Of a stretch of DNA of 64,000 nt, positions 1 through 13,548 are shown piece by piece (the stretch's first letter is position 1; each line of letters starts with the position of its first letter). This DNA is from Protea cynaroides. Its lineage: Eukaryota > Streptophyta > Magnoliopsida > Proteales > Proteaceae. Made by a program: the position numbers and the translations under genes. A model generated the notes under the pieces. That model did not search any database. It was not told where the DNA came from and was given only the letters and a program-made list of their open reading frames with translations. The stretch is from the NCBI GenBank assembly GCA_028583415.1, contig CM053271.1:88399534-88463533 (forward strand), given 5' to 3'.

Positions 1-34
1 TCGAGGATAAAATTTCTTTTAAGGGTGGGGGAAT
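1..34 (+). mobile_element. 3' end of a chromovirus internal region and polypurine tract
   Basis: The bases can be read as the tail of a gypsy polyprotein (E-D-K-I-S-F-K-G-G-G), followed by a purine-rich tract directly against the LTR start TGTAAGACCC at 35. The same tail, with E-D-E-I-S-F-K, precedes the minus-strand LTR ending at 23411. This marks the LTR at 35 as the 3' LTR of a plus-strand element whose body lies outside the window. Confidence 0.65.
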
Positions 35-2238
35 TGTAAGACCCGCACTCCATGAACCCGATCTAAACTGTTAATTAATGTCATAACAGGTCTTTCAATC
101 ATCATCGGGCCAGACGGAACGAATGGATGACAACCAGGTACGAAAATGGACCCATGTATGATAAATATTTCATACCGATCGATGGTACCGGTCTATGGTA
201 CCGGTCGACCGGTATAGCCTGTGCAGGCAGACCACTTAGATCCGAAAATGGATCTCTGCGGGTCTCACTTTTCAAATTCTGAACCGAAGGACCTAATGTT
301 AGGAGGCTTCCTAAACTCAACCCTAGTTTATATAAGGACCCCTAAACCTCCTTAAATCCCTTTCATTGATCCTCACAGACCCTAGAAAGGAGAAAGAGAT
401 TGAAGAAGGAGAAGAAGCTTAGGAAGGAGAAAGAAGAGCCACCATTGCTATTGGACGAAGAACACATTACCACGAACCAATGGTAAGTGCTTAAACCTTC
501 CCTACGTTAAGCACTCTAGAATGGTTAGTCATGATTGGATCAATACCATGCAAGACGAGGTATTGATCTAAACCATATTTTGTCGTCAAACCCTAATCCA
601 GTGGTAAACCCTAGATTCAAGTTCTAGGTTGAAGATCATCGAAACTAGGACTTAAATGGAGTTGGAAATAACTCTAACTCAGTTCTCAGACCTAGAATGT
701 GTAGGAGAAACCCTAGAATCAATAGAGGGTGACTGACGGAAGGCGAGAACCGGGTGTATGGTCTTCCGGAGACATACCGGTTGACCATACCGGTCGCACC
801 ATATGCGACCGATACTGCGATCGGTATCTCCCAGAGACTGATCTGTGGGGACCGGTCGACCATACCGGTCGCACCTTTCCCCACAGTGTCGCAGTCGGTA
901 CTTGCGACTGGTACCCGCGATCGGTCTGCACTATGACGAGTGTTTTTGACCCAGTTGATTTTTCGACCAACGTAAACTCTAAAAAAAACTATTCTAACTC
1001 AACCCTAACATCGTGTAGGACCTTGTGATAGCAAGTTTGGATTCTATGACGTGGAGCAAGCTATCAATCAAGCGTCAGGTAAGGGAATCGGACCTAAACC
1101 CTAATAATTTAATAACAGTAAAACGTTATTAATAATTATGATTCTATGGACTGATATTTGTGCATACTCGCATGTCATCTTTATTTTCAGTTATTATTAT
1201 TGTTCATGCATACTCGTTATGCTAGGATGTGACTGTTAGTCATGTGATTATTTTCGTTGATGTGTGGAATGGGAAGGGCCTGGGGTCTGAGATCTGGGAT
1301 CATTCCTCACACTAGTACCTTTTCGTATCGTTATGTCTTAGCATGCTTAGTGTGGGTAGGGTATCAGGGGGAGGAAGTGGCACTATGGTCTCCGGCCTGG
1401 CCACTAGACTCTAGCTCTATCTCTATGCCATAGGGAGCTGTTCTGGGATACGGCCTACTGTGATGACATATAGGATTGGTTAGTTGCGAGCCCAGTTTGT
1501 AAGCCCTCGTCAATAGGGGCTTACGTGTTGGTATGGGTAGGGTATCAGGGGAAGTGTTGGCGGTGTTTGATTCGGACGCTTTAGCTCTATCTCTATTCCA
1601 TGGTGGGTGCATGTGGGACGACAGTGGTGTTTGATCCATTGGGCAGCTTCACACACTCGTGTATAGAAGTGCGATGGCCGCCAATCCTTTCTATAGCACA
1701 TTGCAAACTTAAAACCAGACCATAATATGACTGTTACTCATGCATATGTTTGTTGCATTGTCTGATTGTCTTATTGAGCTAAGTTGTGAGATCACCCTGT
1801 ATATATATACATGTTTTTAGATGTTGATGCAGGTTATACTGTGGAGGACTACATGGATGCTCTGACGTATGGAGGTGTTGCTGCTTTAGAAGTACAAGCA
1901 GGAGAGGACGAGCATGATGCTTCATGCGAGTGCCCTTTCTGCGTGTACCTCTAGGATTTGTTTTGTTTATTTATTTATTTTCAATTGGATTTACAATTGA
2001 TGTAAGGATATTTATTTACGTTTTACTGTGGAGAATAATTGGATATTTTATTTAAATTATCAATAGAGAATTCAGTTCATTTAATTTAAGACTTCCGATG
2101 TATTATATTATATTCTGATTATGGTTATGTGTAATGGTTTGTATGAGTGGACACGGTCTTATTGAGATCTTGGTGTGAACCGTTGGTTCAGTGACGGTTC
2201 ACTCACACTTTTGGTTCAGCCGGAATTGGGGTATGACA
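35..2238 (+). repeat. Chromovirus LTR, copy 1 (3' LTR)
   Basis: It starts TGTAAGACCC and ends GGGGTATGACA, the TG...CA ends shared with five further copies at 20979, 33725, 36601, 40202 and 61578. A TATA box lies at 329-337, followed by a purine-rich leader at about 377-442. A GGTCG/CGACC-rich zone lies at about 690-940. Two copies of the TAGCTCTATCTCTA motif lie at about 1411 and 1581. The upstream polypurine tract makes it a 3' LTR. Short ORFs inside it are not genes. Confidence 0.8.
329..337 (+). promoter_or_regulatory. TATA box of chromovirus LTR copy 1
   Basis: TATATAAGG lies about 295 bp inside the LTR, just before a polypurine leader. Equivalent boxes sit at 34084-34093 and 40563-40570 (+), and at 22941-22950, 38584-38592 and 63743-63753 (minus). 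The conservation across copies supports this as the LTR promoter and so the U3/R boundary. Confidence 0.55.
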
Positions 2239-2286
2239 GTTGGTTTTTACCAACTAAGTTCTAAGTTATCCCTTGGGGTTATTAAA

Positions 2287-2989
2287 GGGCCCGTTTGATA
2301 ATACTCCTGCTTCCATGGAGCTACTTCTAATCCGAAGTCGTTTTCTACTTTATCTCTAGAGTCAGGATTTTTGGAATAGAATGTTGTTTGATAACGCTAT
2401 TCCAAAATCAAAAGACTATTCTTCCAAAATATTGTTTGGTGGTGGTGGTGGTGGGTGGTGGCAGCGGCAGTGCTGATGGGTGGTGGTGGCTGCGGTGGTG
2501 GTGGTGGTGGGTGGTGGCGATGGGTGGTGGCGGTGGCGGCAGTGGTGGTAGGTGGTGGTGGCGACGGTGGTGGTAGGTAGTGGGTGGTGGTGGTGGTGGC
2601 GGCGATGGTGGTAGGTGGTGGGTGGTGGTGGCGACATCGGTGGTAAGTGGTGGGTGGTGGTGTGGCAACGGCGGTGGTGGTGGTGGTGGTGGTGGTGGTG
2701 GTGGTGGCGGCTATGGGTGGTGGGTGGTGGGGGGGGATGGTGGCGGTGGAGGTGTGGTGGTGATGATGGCAGTGCTAGTGGTGGTGTTGATGGCAGTCAG
2801 TAGTGGTAATAGCTTCAAAGCAAGAGAAGTAAGTTTTTTTAGCTCCAGTTTTTTAGCTCCCAAAGACATTTTTAGAATGGTTCACTCCATGGGAGTCAAA
2901 ACTTGAACCGTGTTTATCAATCGTCATTCTACTCCGGATTAGCTCCGGAACTAAGAAGTAAGAAGCTAGAGTGTTATCAAACGGGGCCC
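2287..2989. mobile_element. hAT-like MITE with GGGCCCGTTTGATAA ends
   Basis: The left end GGGCCCGTTTGATAATACT is matched by the reverse complement of the right end (GGGCCCCGTTTGATAACACT). Inside the termini, similar subterminal segments (ggagctacttct and the inverse of ctccggaactaag) continue the inverted homology. There is no transposase ORF. The flanking 8-mers (ttattaaa and aagatgtt) do not match, so no target-site duplication is visible. The centre is a GGT minisatellite. Family assignment to hAT is by terminus type only. Confidence 0.6.
2436..2790 (+). repeat. GGT/GGC-rich minisatellite
   Basis: About 350 bp are composed almost only of GGT, GGC and GCG triplets. Longer units such as GGTGGTGGGTGGTGG recur irregularly. 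It yields poly-Gly/Val reading frames on the plus strand and His/Pro frames on the minus strand, which are composition artefacts. Confidence 0.85.
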
Positions 2990-4683
2990 AAGATGTTGTA
3001 TCTCTTTCAACATAATCTACTTTTCTTTTTCTCATCTGGACAAAAATAAACCAACTAAGACTATGTTTGGATGGGAAGAAAAGTACCAAAAAAAAAAAAA
3101 TCATATAAGACAAAGTACGATTTTATGTGTCAATCTTTCCTCTGGTTCAAAATTTTTCTTTTGATAAATTATAAGTATTTTATCTGTAGTTTGCCTTTAA
3201 TTCAAGTACATCCTAAAATTTTCAAACAATTAAAACGGTACTCTATTTCTGAATGGTGTTAAACTTTACATTAAATGCATAAAAATACCTTCGGATAATT
3301 TAAAGCCAAAATATCATTTTCAAAACAAAATTACTTTTCTAACCTTTAATTTACCACTCATCTAGACTTCAGAAAAGGTTAAAAACAAAATATGGGGGAA
3401 GAATCAGGGAATAATCACCGCTGCCGTAAACTCATCGATTCTTCCCGAGATTCTCCGCCATCCAACCACGTTCTTCGCTTTCTGAAGCGTAATCTGAAGG
3501 TGTTACTGCTTCTATCAGAGAGCCGACAATTCATCCCCCGCCCAACAAACAAACAACACAGCTTTTCTCCTCCGTCGGAAAATCAAATCAAATCGAATTG
3601 ACTCCACGCAACAAAAACAACACTATGAAGTTGTGACTGATTATCAAACATGGTGAAACGTTCTACCACCGAGAAAGTCACAGTAGAGAGAAACAACTCT
3701 TTCCGGTATAAGATGTGAGTATTAATAAGAAGTGAGTATTAAACGTCGTTTCGATTTTTTAAACAGAAGAAGGAACAAATCTTTGTAGCGAAAGCTTGGA
3801 AGCTCATCACTATTGCTTCAGAGGAAAAATAAACAACACTCGACGCCTACATGCTCTTCCTTGTCAACGATGGCAGTTCTCAACTATTTTTGTTTGTGAA
3901 TTCTGCAGCAATTCCTTCTTTGAAGACTCAGTGGCACCTCCACTAAGCCCTAGATAACCCAAATGGTCGACTAGCATCTCTCCAAGTGAGTACGAGGTTT
4001 ACCGACCACAATGAAGCTCCGCAGGGACTGGGGAGGTAAGAAGAATCCCCTTTAGATTCTGATTATTTCATCTGGAATAAAGGGTTCATGGGTCAAATGA
4101 AGAGATTTCTAAAGGAGTCAGATTCATCCTCGCTTCAATCCCCTCCTACCGAGGCTATCCATTTTCCTTTTAATATCAATAAACTATAACCATCGCCTTC
4201 CTTTCCTGCTTCTGTATTTTTTTTTCTTATTTCCTTGCGCTTTCGTTTTCCTCTCCCGTTCCTCCCTTGGCGACAAAATTAAATAAGAAACCCTAAGAAC
4301 TGCTTGCTATGATTCCATGGCTTGGTTCTTCAAATTTCTAGGAATGGTGCCTACCTTCGGATAATATGATAACCGACTGATATGAACGATTCGACGATTG
4401 CAGACGATGACGACAAACCAATCTCAATGGAAGGAGAAGTAGAATCATAGTCCCAGTCAGAGTCTTCACCATTAAAAGAACTACATGCATTCGAAACCCT
4501 AGGTCTCGGGTACTTTAGGTATTAAAATTTTAACTTTTATCTTTTGTCGTCAGTTAACGAAAATTCACTAATGGAATGGGGTTTTTTGTTATTTATTTTG
4601 ATTTAAGGAGATATCTTTGTAATTGTTTGAAAGGTTTGGGGAGTTTGGTGTACGTGTACCTGAGTTAAGGACAACTTACAAGT
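2990..4683. other. Intergenic region, no gene recognised
   Basis: AT-rich sequence. A 69-codon ORF at 3392-3601 and a short acidic stretch near 4383-4500 were examined; neither has a recognisable domain, and both are bordered by stops. T-rich and A-rich runs are present. I see no RNA gene or repeat ends here. Confidence 0.5.
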
Positions 4684-6060
4684 AAGGGTGTTAAACGGTA
4701 TGGTTTCAGGTTTACGGTTCGCTTTTGGTTCGATTCGTGTATAAATGGGAAACGGAAATTGAACCGTTTAATAAATGGTTTGAAAAGTCTTACCAAAACC
4801 AATTAGTAAATGGTTTCGGTTTATCAGTTTTTAAACAGTTTTTGGGCTGAACGGTTTAAATGGTTTTACTAATGGTTTAGCTTATCGGTTCTACTAAATG
4901 ATTGTTTTACAGTTTGATTTACCAATAAAAGCCAAAATCAATGGGGAAGAACTGAGAACGACCGAGCAAAGCTGTAGTGGATTAGGGTTTTTTTTTTTAC
5001 TTTTACGGTTTTATATTTCTATAAAATCGAAGATATGAGAATATGAAAAATTAGGATTTAACTCTATTCCTATTTCCTAGGGAACTCGATAAGTTTATCA
5101 AGTGGGTTATTGGTAAGTCTATTAAATGAGTTAATGGTAAGTCTATTCCTATTTCCTAGGGAACTTAAATCGTAAGTAATAACTCTATTTCTGTTTCCTA
5201 GGGGATCCACATCCTCTCCTCCCAATGGTTCAGGCGAAAGGTGACTCCCACAAGCCGATGCTCAACACATGGGCGACGACTGGATCTGAACCCTCTATCC
5301 AAGCCGATAAGGTAAGCCGACAGGGGTGTCGGCTTATGCATCAGGTCGGGGCTCAGATCCAAGTTTCCAACCGACACCCACATGTTGGGCATCGATTGGA
5401 GGGAGTCACCCTCCTCCTGAACCCGTGGGAGGAGAAGATTTGAATGCATTTCCTAGGTAATTCTATTTCTATTTCCAAGGGAAGTAAGGTTCTCTTTGGT
5501 TTGTATTATATAATGTATTATATAATATATTATAAAATTTATGATTGTTTGGTATGATTTATAATGTCTATTTATAATTAAAATAAATCAATATAATTCA
5601 TTATCTACAAATAAGTGAGTAGCGGTTTATCATTATTAGAATAATCTATTAGGTGATTGTTTATATTTCTCATTATATAATGTATTATGTTTAGTGGCAC
5701 CAAACGGTCATTATTTATTACTCATAATCTATTATCATAATTGATTTGTCACAAATAACTCGTAATACATTACAGTAATACAATCCATCAGTTAACCTAG
5801 TTTAATCTATCCCTAAACCTAGGAACTATTTATATTGGGTAATAGCGTTATTAGTCTATAACGTATAAGTTTTCAGTTTAAACTAAAACATTTCAACCAC
5901 AATCAAACCGTTTAAATCCAAACCAAATTGTTTATATAAATGCTTTCAGAATATAAACCAAAATCAAACCGTCTAATAAACGGTTTGCCTATTACGGTAT
6001 AAACGGTTCGATTTCGGTACACGATTTTTTTTTCCCTTCAAAAACTGGCCCGTAGACTGT
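4684..6060. repeat. AT-rich nest of small non-autonomous elements
   Basis: The left part (4684-4960) repeats AACGGTTT/GGTTTCGG phrases, and the right part (5868-6030) carries related phrases in inverse orientation, as expected for ends of one interrupted element. Between them, 5090-5200 has several repeats of a phrase ending TTTCCTAGGGAAC. 5480-5790 is very AT-rich with repeated TATATAATGTATTAT. The MITE at 5210-5440 lies within. Exact boundaries are not resolvable by eye. Confidence 0.4.
5210..5440. mobile_element. Short MITE, family A copy 1
   Basis: Terminal inverted repeats: the left end TCCTCTCCTCCCAATGGTTC matches the complement of the right end CCGTGGGAGGAGAAGA with the preceding CCTGAA. 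An internal hairpin has arms GCCGACA and TGTCGGC (near 5315-5333). A related copy lies at 17067-17269, sharing the subterminal and internal 'aaggtgagccgata' phrase. No coding capacity. Confidence 0.6.
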
Positions 6061-6096
6061 ATCAGTGTATTGACTATAAGTAATCGTGGGCTACCT

Positions 6097-6104
6097 TTAT
6101 AAAC
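6097..6104 (+). promoter_or_regulatory. Possible TATA element of the NUF2 gene
   Basis: TTTATAAA is only about 30 bp before the start codon. If used, the 5' leader would be almost absent, so its role is uncertain. Confidence 0.25.
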
Positions 6105-6121
6105 TTGAAAGAAACACTTTA

Positions 6122-6132
6122 TTGGCGGGAAA
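6122..6132 (+). promoter_or_regulatory. E2F-type binding site at the NUF2 start
   Basis: TTGGCGGGAAA directly abuts the ATG at 6133. It matches the E2F consensus (TTTCCCGCC on the other strand). E2F sites are typical of S/G2-phase genes in plants, which fits a kinetochore subunit made only in dividing cells. The match is seen; the regulatory role is inferred. Confidence 0.6.
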
Positions 6133-9100
6133 ATGGCCTCGTCCTTCTCCTCCCCAATCCTCTCTCGCAGAGACATGGTAGCTATTCTATCTGAGTGCCA
6201 AATTGCAAATATTAGAGAAGACGATCTCGTAAACCCATCCTCTGAACTCATGTGTTCTATCTACAAAAACCTTCTCATTTATCTCGATCCTCTCCAGTAC
6301 GATCGAAACCTAACTCTTTTAACCTTTCCTTGTAATCTTGCACTTCTGAACTTGCTCTACGGTTTTCTGATCTTGTAGGGACGATCATGGACAAGCTGAT
6401 TTCCGTGCTTTAGAGCTTCTCGAGAATCCAGATCTTCATGTCGAATCGGTCAGGACCATGAATTTGTACCACAAGGTGAAGGCGGTTGTTGCTGCGGTCA
6501 ATTGCACGGCAGGCTTCAATTTGAAAGATATGATTAAGCCGGATACGCAGAGGACGAGTATAATCCTCAGTGCAATACTCAATTTTTGCCTTCACAGGTA
6601 AAGAGTTTATGATTATTTTGTTTCCCTATTGACTACCAAAATGATTTGGGCTTCACTTGGTTTTGGTAAAGCATGTGAGTACTACCGTGTTCAACAAATA
6701 TGTACTCACTTCTATTTGCCACGAAGATATGAGTAAATAACAGACTGTTTCACTTCAGGTAAAGATGAGATGAACTTACTGGTGGGTTTATTTTGTTGCA
6801 TCACCCTTACGTATAAAATTGCTGTAGGACTTCAAACTGAATGATAACATTGCAGGTGACAACCTGTGGCCTTAGTGAAGAAGTTCTGGTTCTTCTTTTC
6901 CCCTAACAACTGTCACATTTTCTCACTAATCTTAAGAAAAGAGTCCGGGTGTGGGGGACATGCAGCTATCGGGTATTATGAGAAAGTTGCTATGCTTGTG
7001 ACGAGCAGGCATGGAAATGGCCCCTTTTGAGGTTGATACAGCACAGAAGGCATGAGCTTTTGGGAAGCTTTGCTATTGGCGTCCTGATCAACCGCGATTG
7101 TTAAAACAGTCAAGGGAAAGAAAATTAATCGTGGTGAATCAAAAGACGGAGTTAGACATTCCAATGATCTGGTTGTTCTGTGTGAGATTATCAAAATGAT
7201 GGGAAGTTCAGGATTTGGCTCTGTTTTTTTATTTTTTAGTCACATATACCAATCTAAAAATCCATGGGAAAAGGAGATCTTGGATCAGTTCTGCCAAAGC
7301 AACAAAAATGTCTTGAAGAGAATTATGTAAGATTAGACCTTCAAAAAGATATTTGAGTGGCTGAAGTTGAAGCAGCTACTTTCAAAGTAACAGAAAGAAA
7401 AGCAGCAACTGGAGTGGGAGAGTCAAAGTGGAAAAGAGGATTCCTCACTTCTTTCTTTCATTCAAAAGTGTGCATGAGACTTTAGTAAGGCCATTGCTTG
7501 TTTTCTTTGTGATCTACGGCCACTCGCCACCTTTCTATCCTTTCATGGTCGTAGTCTTAGGCTTATCAAGTAAAGGCAACTCCTAGAAAATGGTTGTGGA
7601 GGTTTAGGGAGGAATCTAAGAGACTGTGGAGGAAGGCGATTGCAGTAAAATCGAGGTGTTTAAATAGCTAGGATCCCGAATAGGTTAGTAACAATCTAGT
7701 CAATGGAACCATAAGGCTTTTCTGTAGTTTGTTAGAGAGATTAGTATCGAAATGGTATCTTGGACATGGAGACTAGTAAGTCTTAGGAGGATGTGTGATT
7801 TGGTGGGATGTCATTGATTAGATACTTCTCCTTCTTTACAGGGTCATAGAGCAGAACGAATCATCTGTAGCTGATTTTATAGTGTGGGTTTTAGCTAGGA
7901 TGCTGTGGGCTGTTGGGGGCTTAAGTTCTGTTGGCATTTTAATTGTAAGTTTTTGAGGTCTTGGAATTTGGCGAGACTGGAAAATGTTCAAGTGCAGTCG
8001 AACAAGGAAGATCGCTGGGTTTGCAAAAGGATTAGGAAGGTGACATTTTCATTGAGTTATGTTACCCTACAGTATTGGAATTTTACCTTTTCTTTTCCAG
8101 ATTTGTTTGACATTGAAGTTTCAAGTCTGTAGAGGAATGGTCCATTTGGACTTGTGTGTCACAAAGGGATGAAGAAAGTGGGCCCTCCTTTTAGTGCAAT
8201 CTTCATTTTTGATAGGGCTGTGGTCTGGATTCATGCACTTTTGTAGCGTTCATTGGGTCTTAACTTCAGAGTGGATGGATTTCCTCAGAGGCTGGAGTTG
8301 CCTCACCTTGGACTGTGCAGTGTTGCAGTTTGGAGATACCTATTCACACCATTGCTGGAACCTTTGAAGGGAGTGTGTACTGCGAGGATATTTGATGATA
8401 TGGATCCCCATCTGTAAAAGCAATTCAAAGGATATTTTGATTCATTTATGCCTGGTCTTCTTAAATTAGTACCTCTGAGGAAATTTCCTTTGATGATTTC
8501 AGATTTTGGACTTTCAGGTGGATTCAAATTGTTCTTTGATGTAGTAGAGTAATCTGATTAACCCACCAGGTAAAAATCCAGAGTAAAGATTGGTATCAAT
8601 GGGTTAGCAGGTAGGACATATCCTAGAATTTAATGGGAGCTGAAACAAACTGAAAAATAACCTTAAGGCCATTTCAAATATGGGATAGTATGGTATCGCC
8701 AGAAGGTTACCTGACAATAGAATTGATTTTTGTAAAGAGGAATTTATGGGATTAGGAGGGTGGAAGAGAAGAAAAGCACTAAATGAATTAATTATATGTT
8801 TTCAACAATCCTCCTAAAGATCTGAGTAATGATATTATTGGGGTTTTCTTGATTTTCTCTACGCTTTAAAGGGTGTAACTATGCATATTTTGGTGTCTCT
8901 GAGGTTCTTTCAAATAACTGCAGAATTTGCAGTACCTTTCTTGCAGCCAATTAATTGTAATTGGCAGAAACAGATTGTAAATAATCTCCACTGGAGGCTT
9001 TCTAATTAACCATGTCTTTTTGTTTTTGTTGTCTTTAAACTTAAAATTGCAGGGAAACAAAATTGAATCTACTACAACCATTTGTCGATGAAATGACTTT

Positions 9101-12100
9101 CCATGAACAGCGAAGCTTAGAGTTGGAAACAAAGATTTCTCAGGTACCTGTATAGAGGGAATAATACTGGAACCTAAGTATGACCCACCCCCTTTTGCTT
9201 TTGTTCTTTGTTACTTTCTCTTTCAATCAAATAAACGAAGCATATCTTATGTATCATATTTCCAGATGAATGCTGAAATTTCAGAGTATAAAGAAGCAAG
9301 GGAAAGGGAGCAACCATTTGTTCAACAGTTAGATGCTGAAGTCAAGGAGCTACGCCAGACCATTCAGGGACTTAATAACCACCAGATGTCTTTGAAGGGA
9401 TCCTATAGAACGTTAAGGGAGAAGGGTAAAGAAATGGATGAGAAGGTTGGTGCTTTGATATTTAAACAATAAGGTTATGCAGTTATGGTTTCGCTTTAGT
9501 TGGACAATTAAAGCTGGCCTCTTAAATGCTTTCTTTAGCCTTTGAAGCGTATTAGTCTCTTTTCTTTTCATTAATGTAGGATACATAGTTGTTCAGAATA
9601 GTGTAATAAGAAAGTTGTGTTCTTATCCTTACTGCTTGTGCCCATGTTTGTATCTTAATTTACTTGAAAAGGAACAACCTTTTGTTTTCAAATTGTGTTC
9701 TTTTGGTTTCGGCTGAGTTCTTGGCTCCTTGATTTGTACATACATAACCCTATTTTTTCTTAATAAAATGGTTTTTAAATCAAAAGAAAAAAAAAAGAAC
9801 TAGATGGGATAAACTAAAACTAGGTAAGATAACCAACCGTAATAGCCATGATTCATCCTTGGCTAGTGGAAGATTAAGCTAAGAGAACTTAGCTAGATTT
9901 TATATTCAGAGATTTCTTCCTACTTAGCTAACCAATTTTGGTTCAAATTGTATCTTTTGCTTTATTAGTTGATCACCCATATTTTATTTGTTAATTTGCA
10001 TATCGGAATTTTTCTGCAGATAATTCCTGTAAGTAGCTTATCTATGCTTGATGTTTCTATTATATCAATGCCTTCCACTGTTTCTCAACGACAATCTAGC
10101 ATTCTGAATTTGTTGCTTTCTTGTCATTGTCAAAAGATTGTTTCACTCTGATCATGTATCTACTCTATTCCCTTTCTCACTTTCTTGACACTAGAACTCT
10201 TTAATTGGAATAAATTTGAATGTCATTTGTTTAAAAGCATTTTTGGTCTAAGTATCTTTTAATTAGCAAAATAACATCTATAATACAACTTCATCCTATT
10301 GTATCTTATAAAGAGGGGGAAAAAAGAGTTTTTGTTCAATACCAATCATTTTCCCTTTACTCTATGCAGATTTCAAATGCTGAGTTTTTGTTGGTGCAAA
10401 GTGCACAAGAAAATGCCAAGTTGAGATCTAAAATTGTCCAATCACCAGACAAACTACAGGTACTGATACTATTTTAATGAAAGTGCATTTTAAATTGGAT
10501 AATATTCTCCTTTCTTCCATTGTTCAGTTGTTACTGTTGATGTGCATGGTTAAGCTAAGTGTTACAGCACGTGTACAACTGTCCATGTGCTTCTGTTGTT
10601 GTAGCTGTCTGTGTACAGCTGCTGGAGATAAGGTTTAGGCTGTACACCATATCCTTGTACAGGTTATCTATGTACTCCATACCATTTACGGAGTTGTACT
10701 ACATCGAACAGAACTGATTGGTAGACAAGAATCCTTGTAGCCAACCCCATTTAGTTGGGATAAGGCTTTGTTGTTGTTGTTGTACTACATTCCATAATTA
10801 TTCTAATGAACTCCAAATCTTCTCTATAAATAAGAAAGGCTTCTGTCATACCAAGATAAGCCAATACATTCTCTCAGGTCTCAATTTCTTCTTCTCAGCT
10901 CTAAGCTACTTTAATCTTATGATTGTGTAATGTGTACAATAGTTTGAGCATAAGAGGAGATGCTGGGTTTTTTTTTTTACCACAATGGCTTTTCACACAG
11001 CACATTGAACTTTTTCCAGTTTTTGAAGGAAAAAAATATGATATTTTGGGCATATAACCATATGATTGAAGAAAATACTTCATTGTATGCATTGTTCGGA
11101 TTGTAGCGATACACATATATACTTCTATACATAATGTGTGAATTTGATTTCCCATAAGTTCTTTGAATTATGGCACCATTTCACTTTTCTTCATTGGGGA
11201 TCCACTTATTCAATTAATCTTCCTTGCTGTTCCTCTGTTAATTTTCTCTCCAACAGGATAAAGCATTATGGTTTATGTATAAATGCTATTCCATTAGAGT
11301 TTGTGCGACTTATAAATAAAATCAATATCTTATATGTTGGCTCTTCTAGGGCATTGTTTAGTCTAGGTATGCATTGCATGGGAAGAACAAATAAGCCTCC
11401 TATTGTGAATCCCTCTGATATAGGTGCAATCTACTAGCTGGATCGGTGCGACCCAACCTGGAAATGCAGGCCATGAAGAACTAGGACCAAACCATCTGGA
11501 TTTTGGTCCACTAGGGTAGTTAAGGGTTTTAATTAATTGTTGGAGTTATTTTTGTCCATTAGTAGTTAGTACTATTTTATTGTTATTTGATAGCAATGTG
11601 AGTAGAGTTTGTTATTTACTAGCTACATCCATATGGGCACCGTTTTAGTATCCTTGTGGGGGTTGGAGCTGGGACCGGGACTTCTGTTGGGGTACGGCAG
11701 GAGATTGTAATGATGTGCATTTAGTTTTTTCATTAGGATTCTTGTTTTAGTTTCAGTTTATGGTCTTCATATATTCTTGTTTTAGTTGAGCTGCCCGACC
11801 TCCACGAGAAGCAGACTAAGGCCACAAGGAGAGGAGAGAAAGCAATCGGCTATCTTGTGCAATAGCAGCACATGTTCTCAACAAAATTCGTTCCATTCAA
11901 AACTAACTTTTCCTTCTATCTCTGTATACAATCTTATATGACTTTTTCTGAGTTATTTTACTTTAGCTGTTTAGCGATGCTTTAATGACACTAAGTCGTT
12001 TGCTGTTTCAAACTATTGTCCAGATTCTGGAGCTTTGTTCACTATAATGTTCTGCTTTCCATATATTAATTTATTTCAGTACTTTGCCTACCAAACATCC

Positions 12101-12281
12101 ACATAATTACTCACCTGTTACTCTATAAAGGGGGCTTTGGAGGACAAGAAATCAATTCAGGTTGAAATGAAGAACTCTGAAAGATCAGCCATGCAGTCAT
12201 TTCAGGAGAAGACTGCAGCTGTTGAAGTGTATTCAAAGGTATATTTAAATTAATTGATTTATACATTAGAATATTGCATGG

Positions 12282-12333
<52 letters not shown>

Positions 12334-13501
12334 GGGGGGTTTGAGTGGGGGAAGTGGGGTTTTTTAATTATGGGTAACTGAGAATAAACTCAATGAAGAT
12401 TCACAAGAAACAATATTGTTTATTCATCAAAAGGGAGGAAGAAAAAAACCCCGAAAAGAAGAAACAGATTATCCCATGTATAAACATTACCTTTTCCATT
12501 ACTGCTTTGGTTAATATTCTTCCCATGTAATTTTCTCCCTCCTGAATTATTTGTATTCTCAGGAGGGAAGTGTTACTTCAGAGCTAATAATATTGTGTGT
12601 CCACTGTTTTCACTAGAAGTCGGTACAGCTTTTAGGACACCCAATGTCAAATGTTTTCCCACACCCTTCAGAATGTCTGGTGTGCCTGGAAGAAACAGAA
12701 AACCATCAAGTCAGAGAAAAAGGTAAGAAAAAAAGCCTTTTCTGAGTAAAATGTTGAGATCACCTTTAAAGAATGTCGAGAGGCATTCTAGACTCCTTTT
12801 CTTGTTACCTTCTTTAAATAATAATTTATGGTGTCACCATATTGACATGTTCAGGACAACAATGCTGAATGGTATCTGAAGCTTTTCCAGAGTCTGTTCT
12901 CTTTTTACCTACACTAGTGCAGTCAAGTCCTGGAAGTTGTCAATTGAAGCCGTGTAGATTATATGTCAATGTTGTCATATCTGAACGGTATTAACCTTTT
13001 AATAATGATATTAAAGATTAAATTTTATGTTTCATGCACAAGACAAGAGTATACTTTATCATTTATGCTTTGCTTGATTCAGGGAAGACACTACTTGGTG
13101 CACTAAATCCCCACAGAATTGTGTTCTGAAAAAGAATATAAGACTAGTGAGCTAGTCTGTAATTCACTGCACTTCTTGAGAACCTCAAGCTTACAGAGCA
13201 AATTAGTTGTAAATTAAAGGTTACACAGATGTTAGTCGACCTTTGAATGGTGACGATCCTCAAATAGCATACCAGCATTATGACTTTCAACTACTTGAGA
13301 TATGTATATAAATCTGCGCTGTCTCGAAATGATAGTTCCTGCTTCCTGTCTGTAACATAATGACATTTTGTAAACAACCTGATGGGTGGTTGAATTTTGG
13401 GGTAGTGGCAATGTGAAACCCTTTTTGTTGCACAAATGAAATTCCACATGACTTTTGATAAAATATACTTGTGTGAGAGCTCACATGTCTTCAAGTATTT
13501 G

Positions 13502-13548
<47 letters not shown>

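Noticed and set aside
2388..2906. Glycine-, histidine- and proline-rich ORFs on both strands
   Set aside because: They come from the GGT minisatellite; all frames are open because of composition, with no domain or splice context.
3392..3601. Small gene of 69 codons
   Set aside because: No recognisable domain, no splice or promoter support, and AT-rich unconserved-looking flanks.
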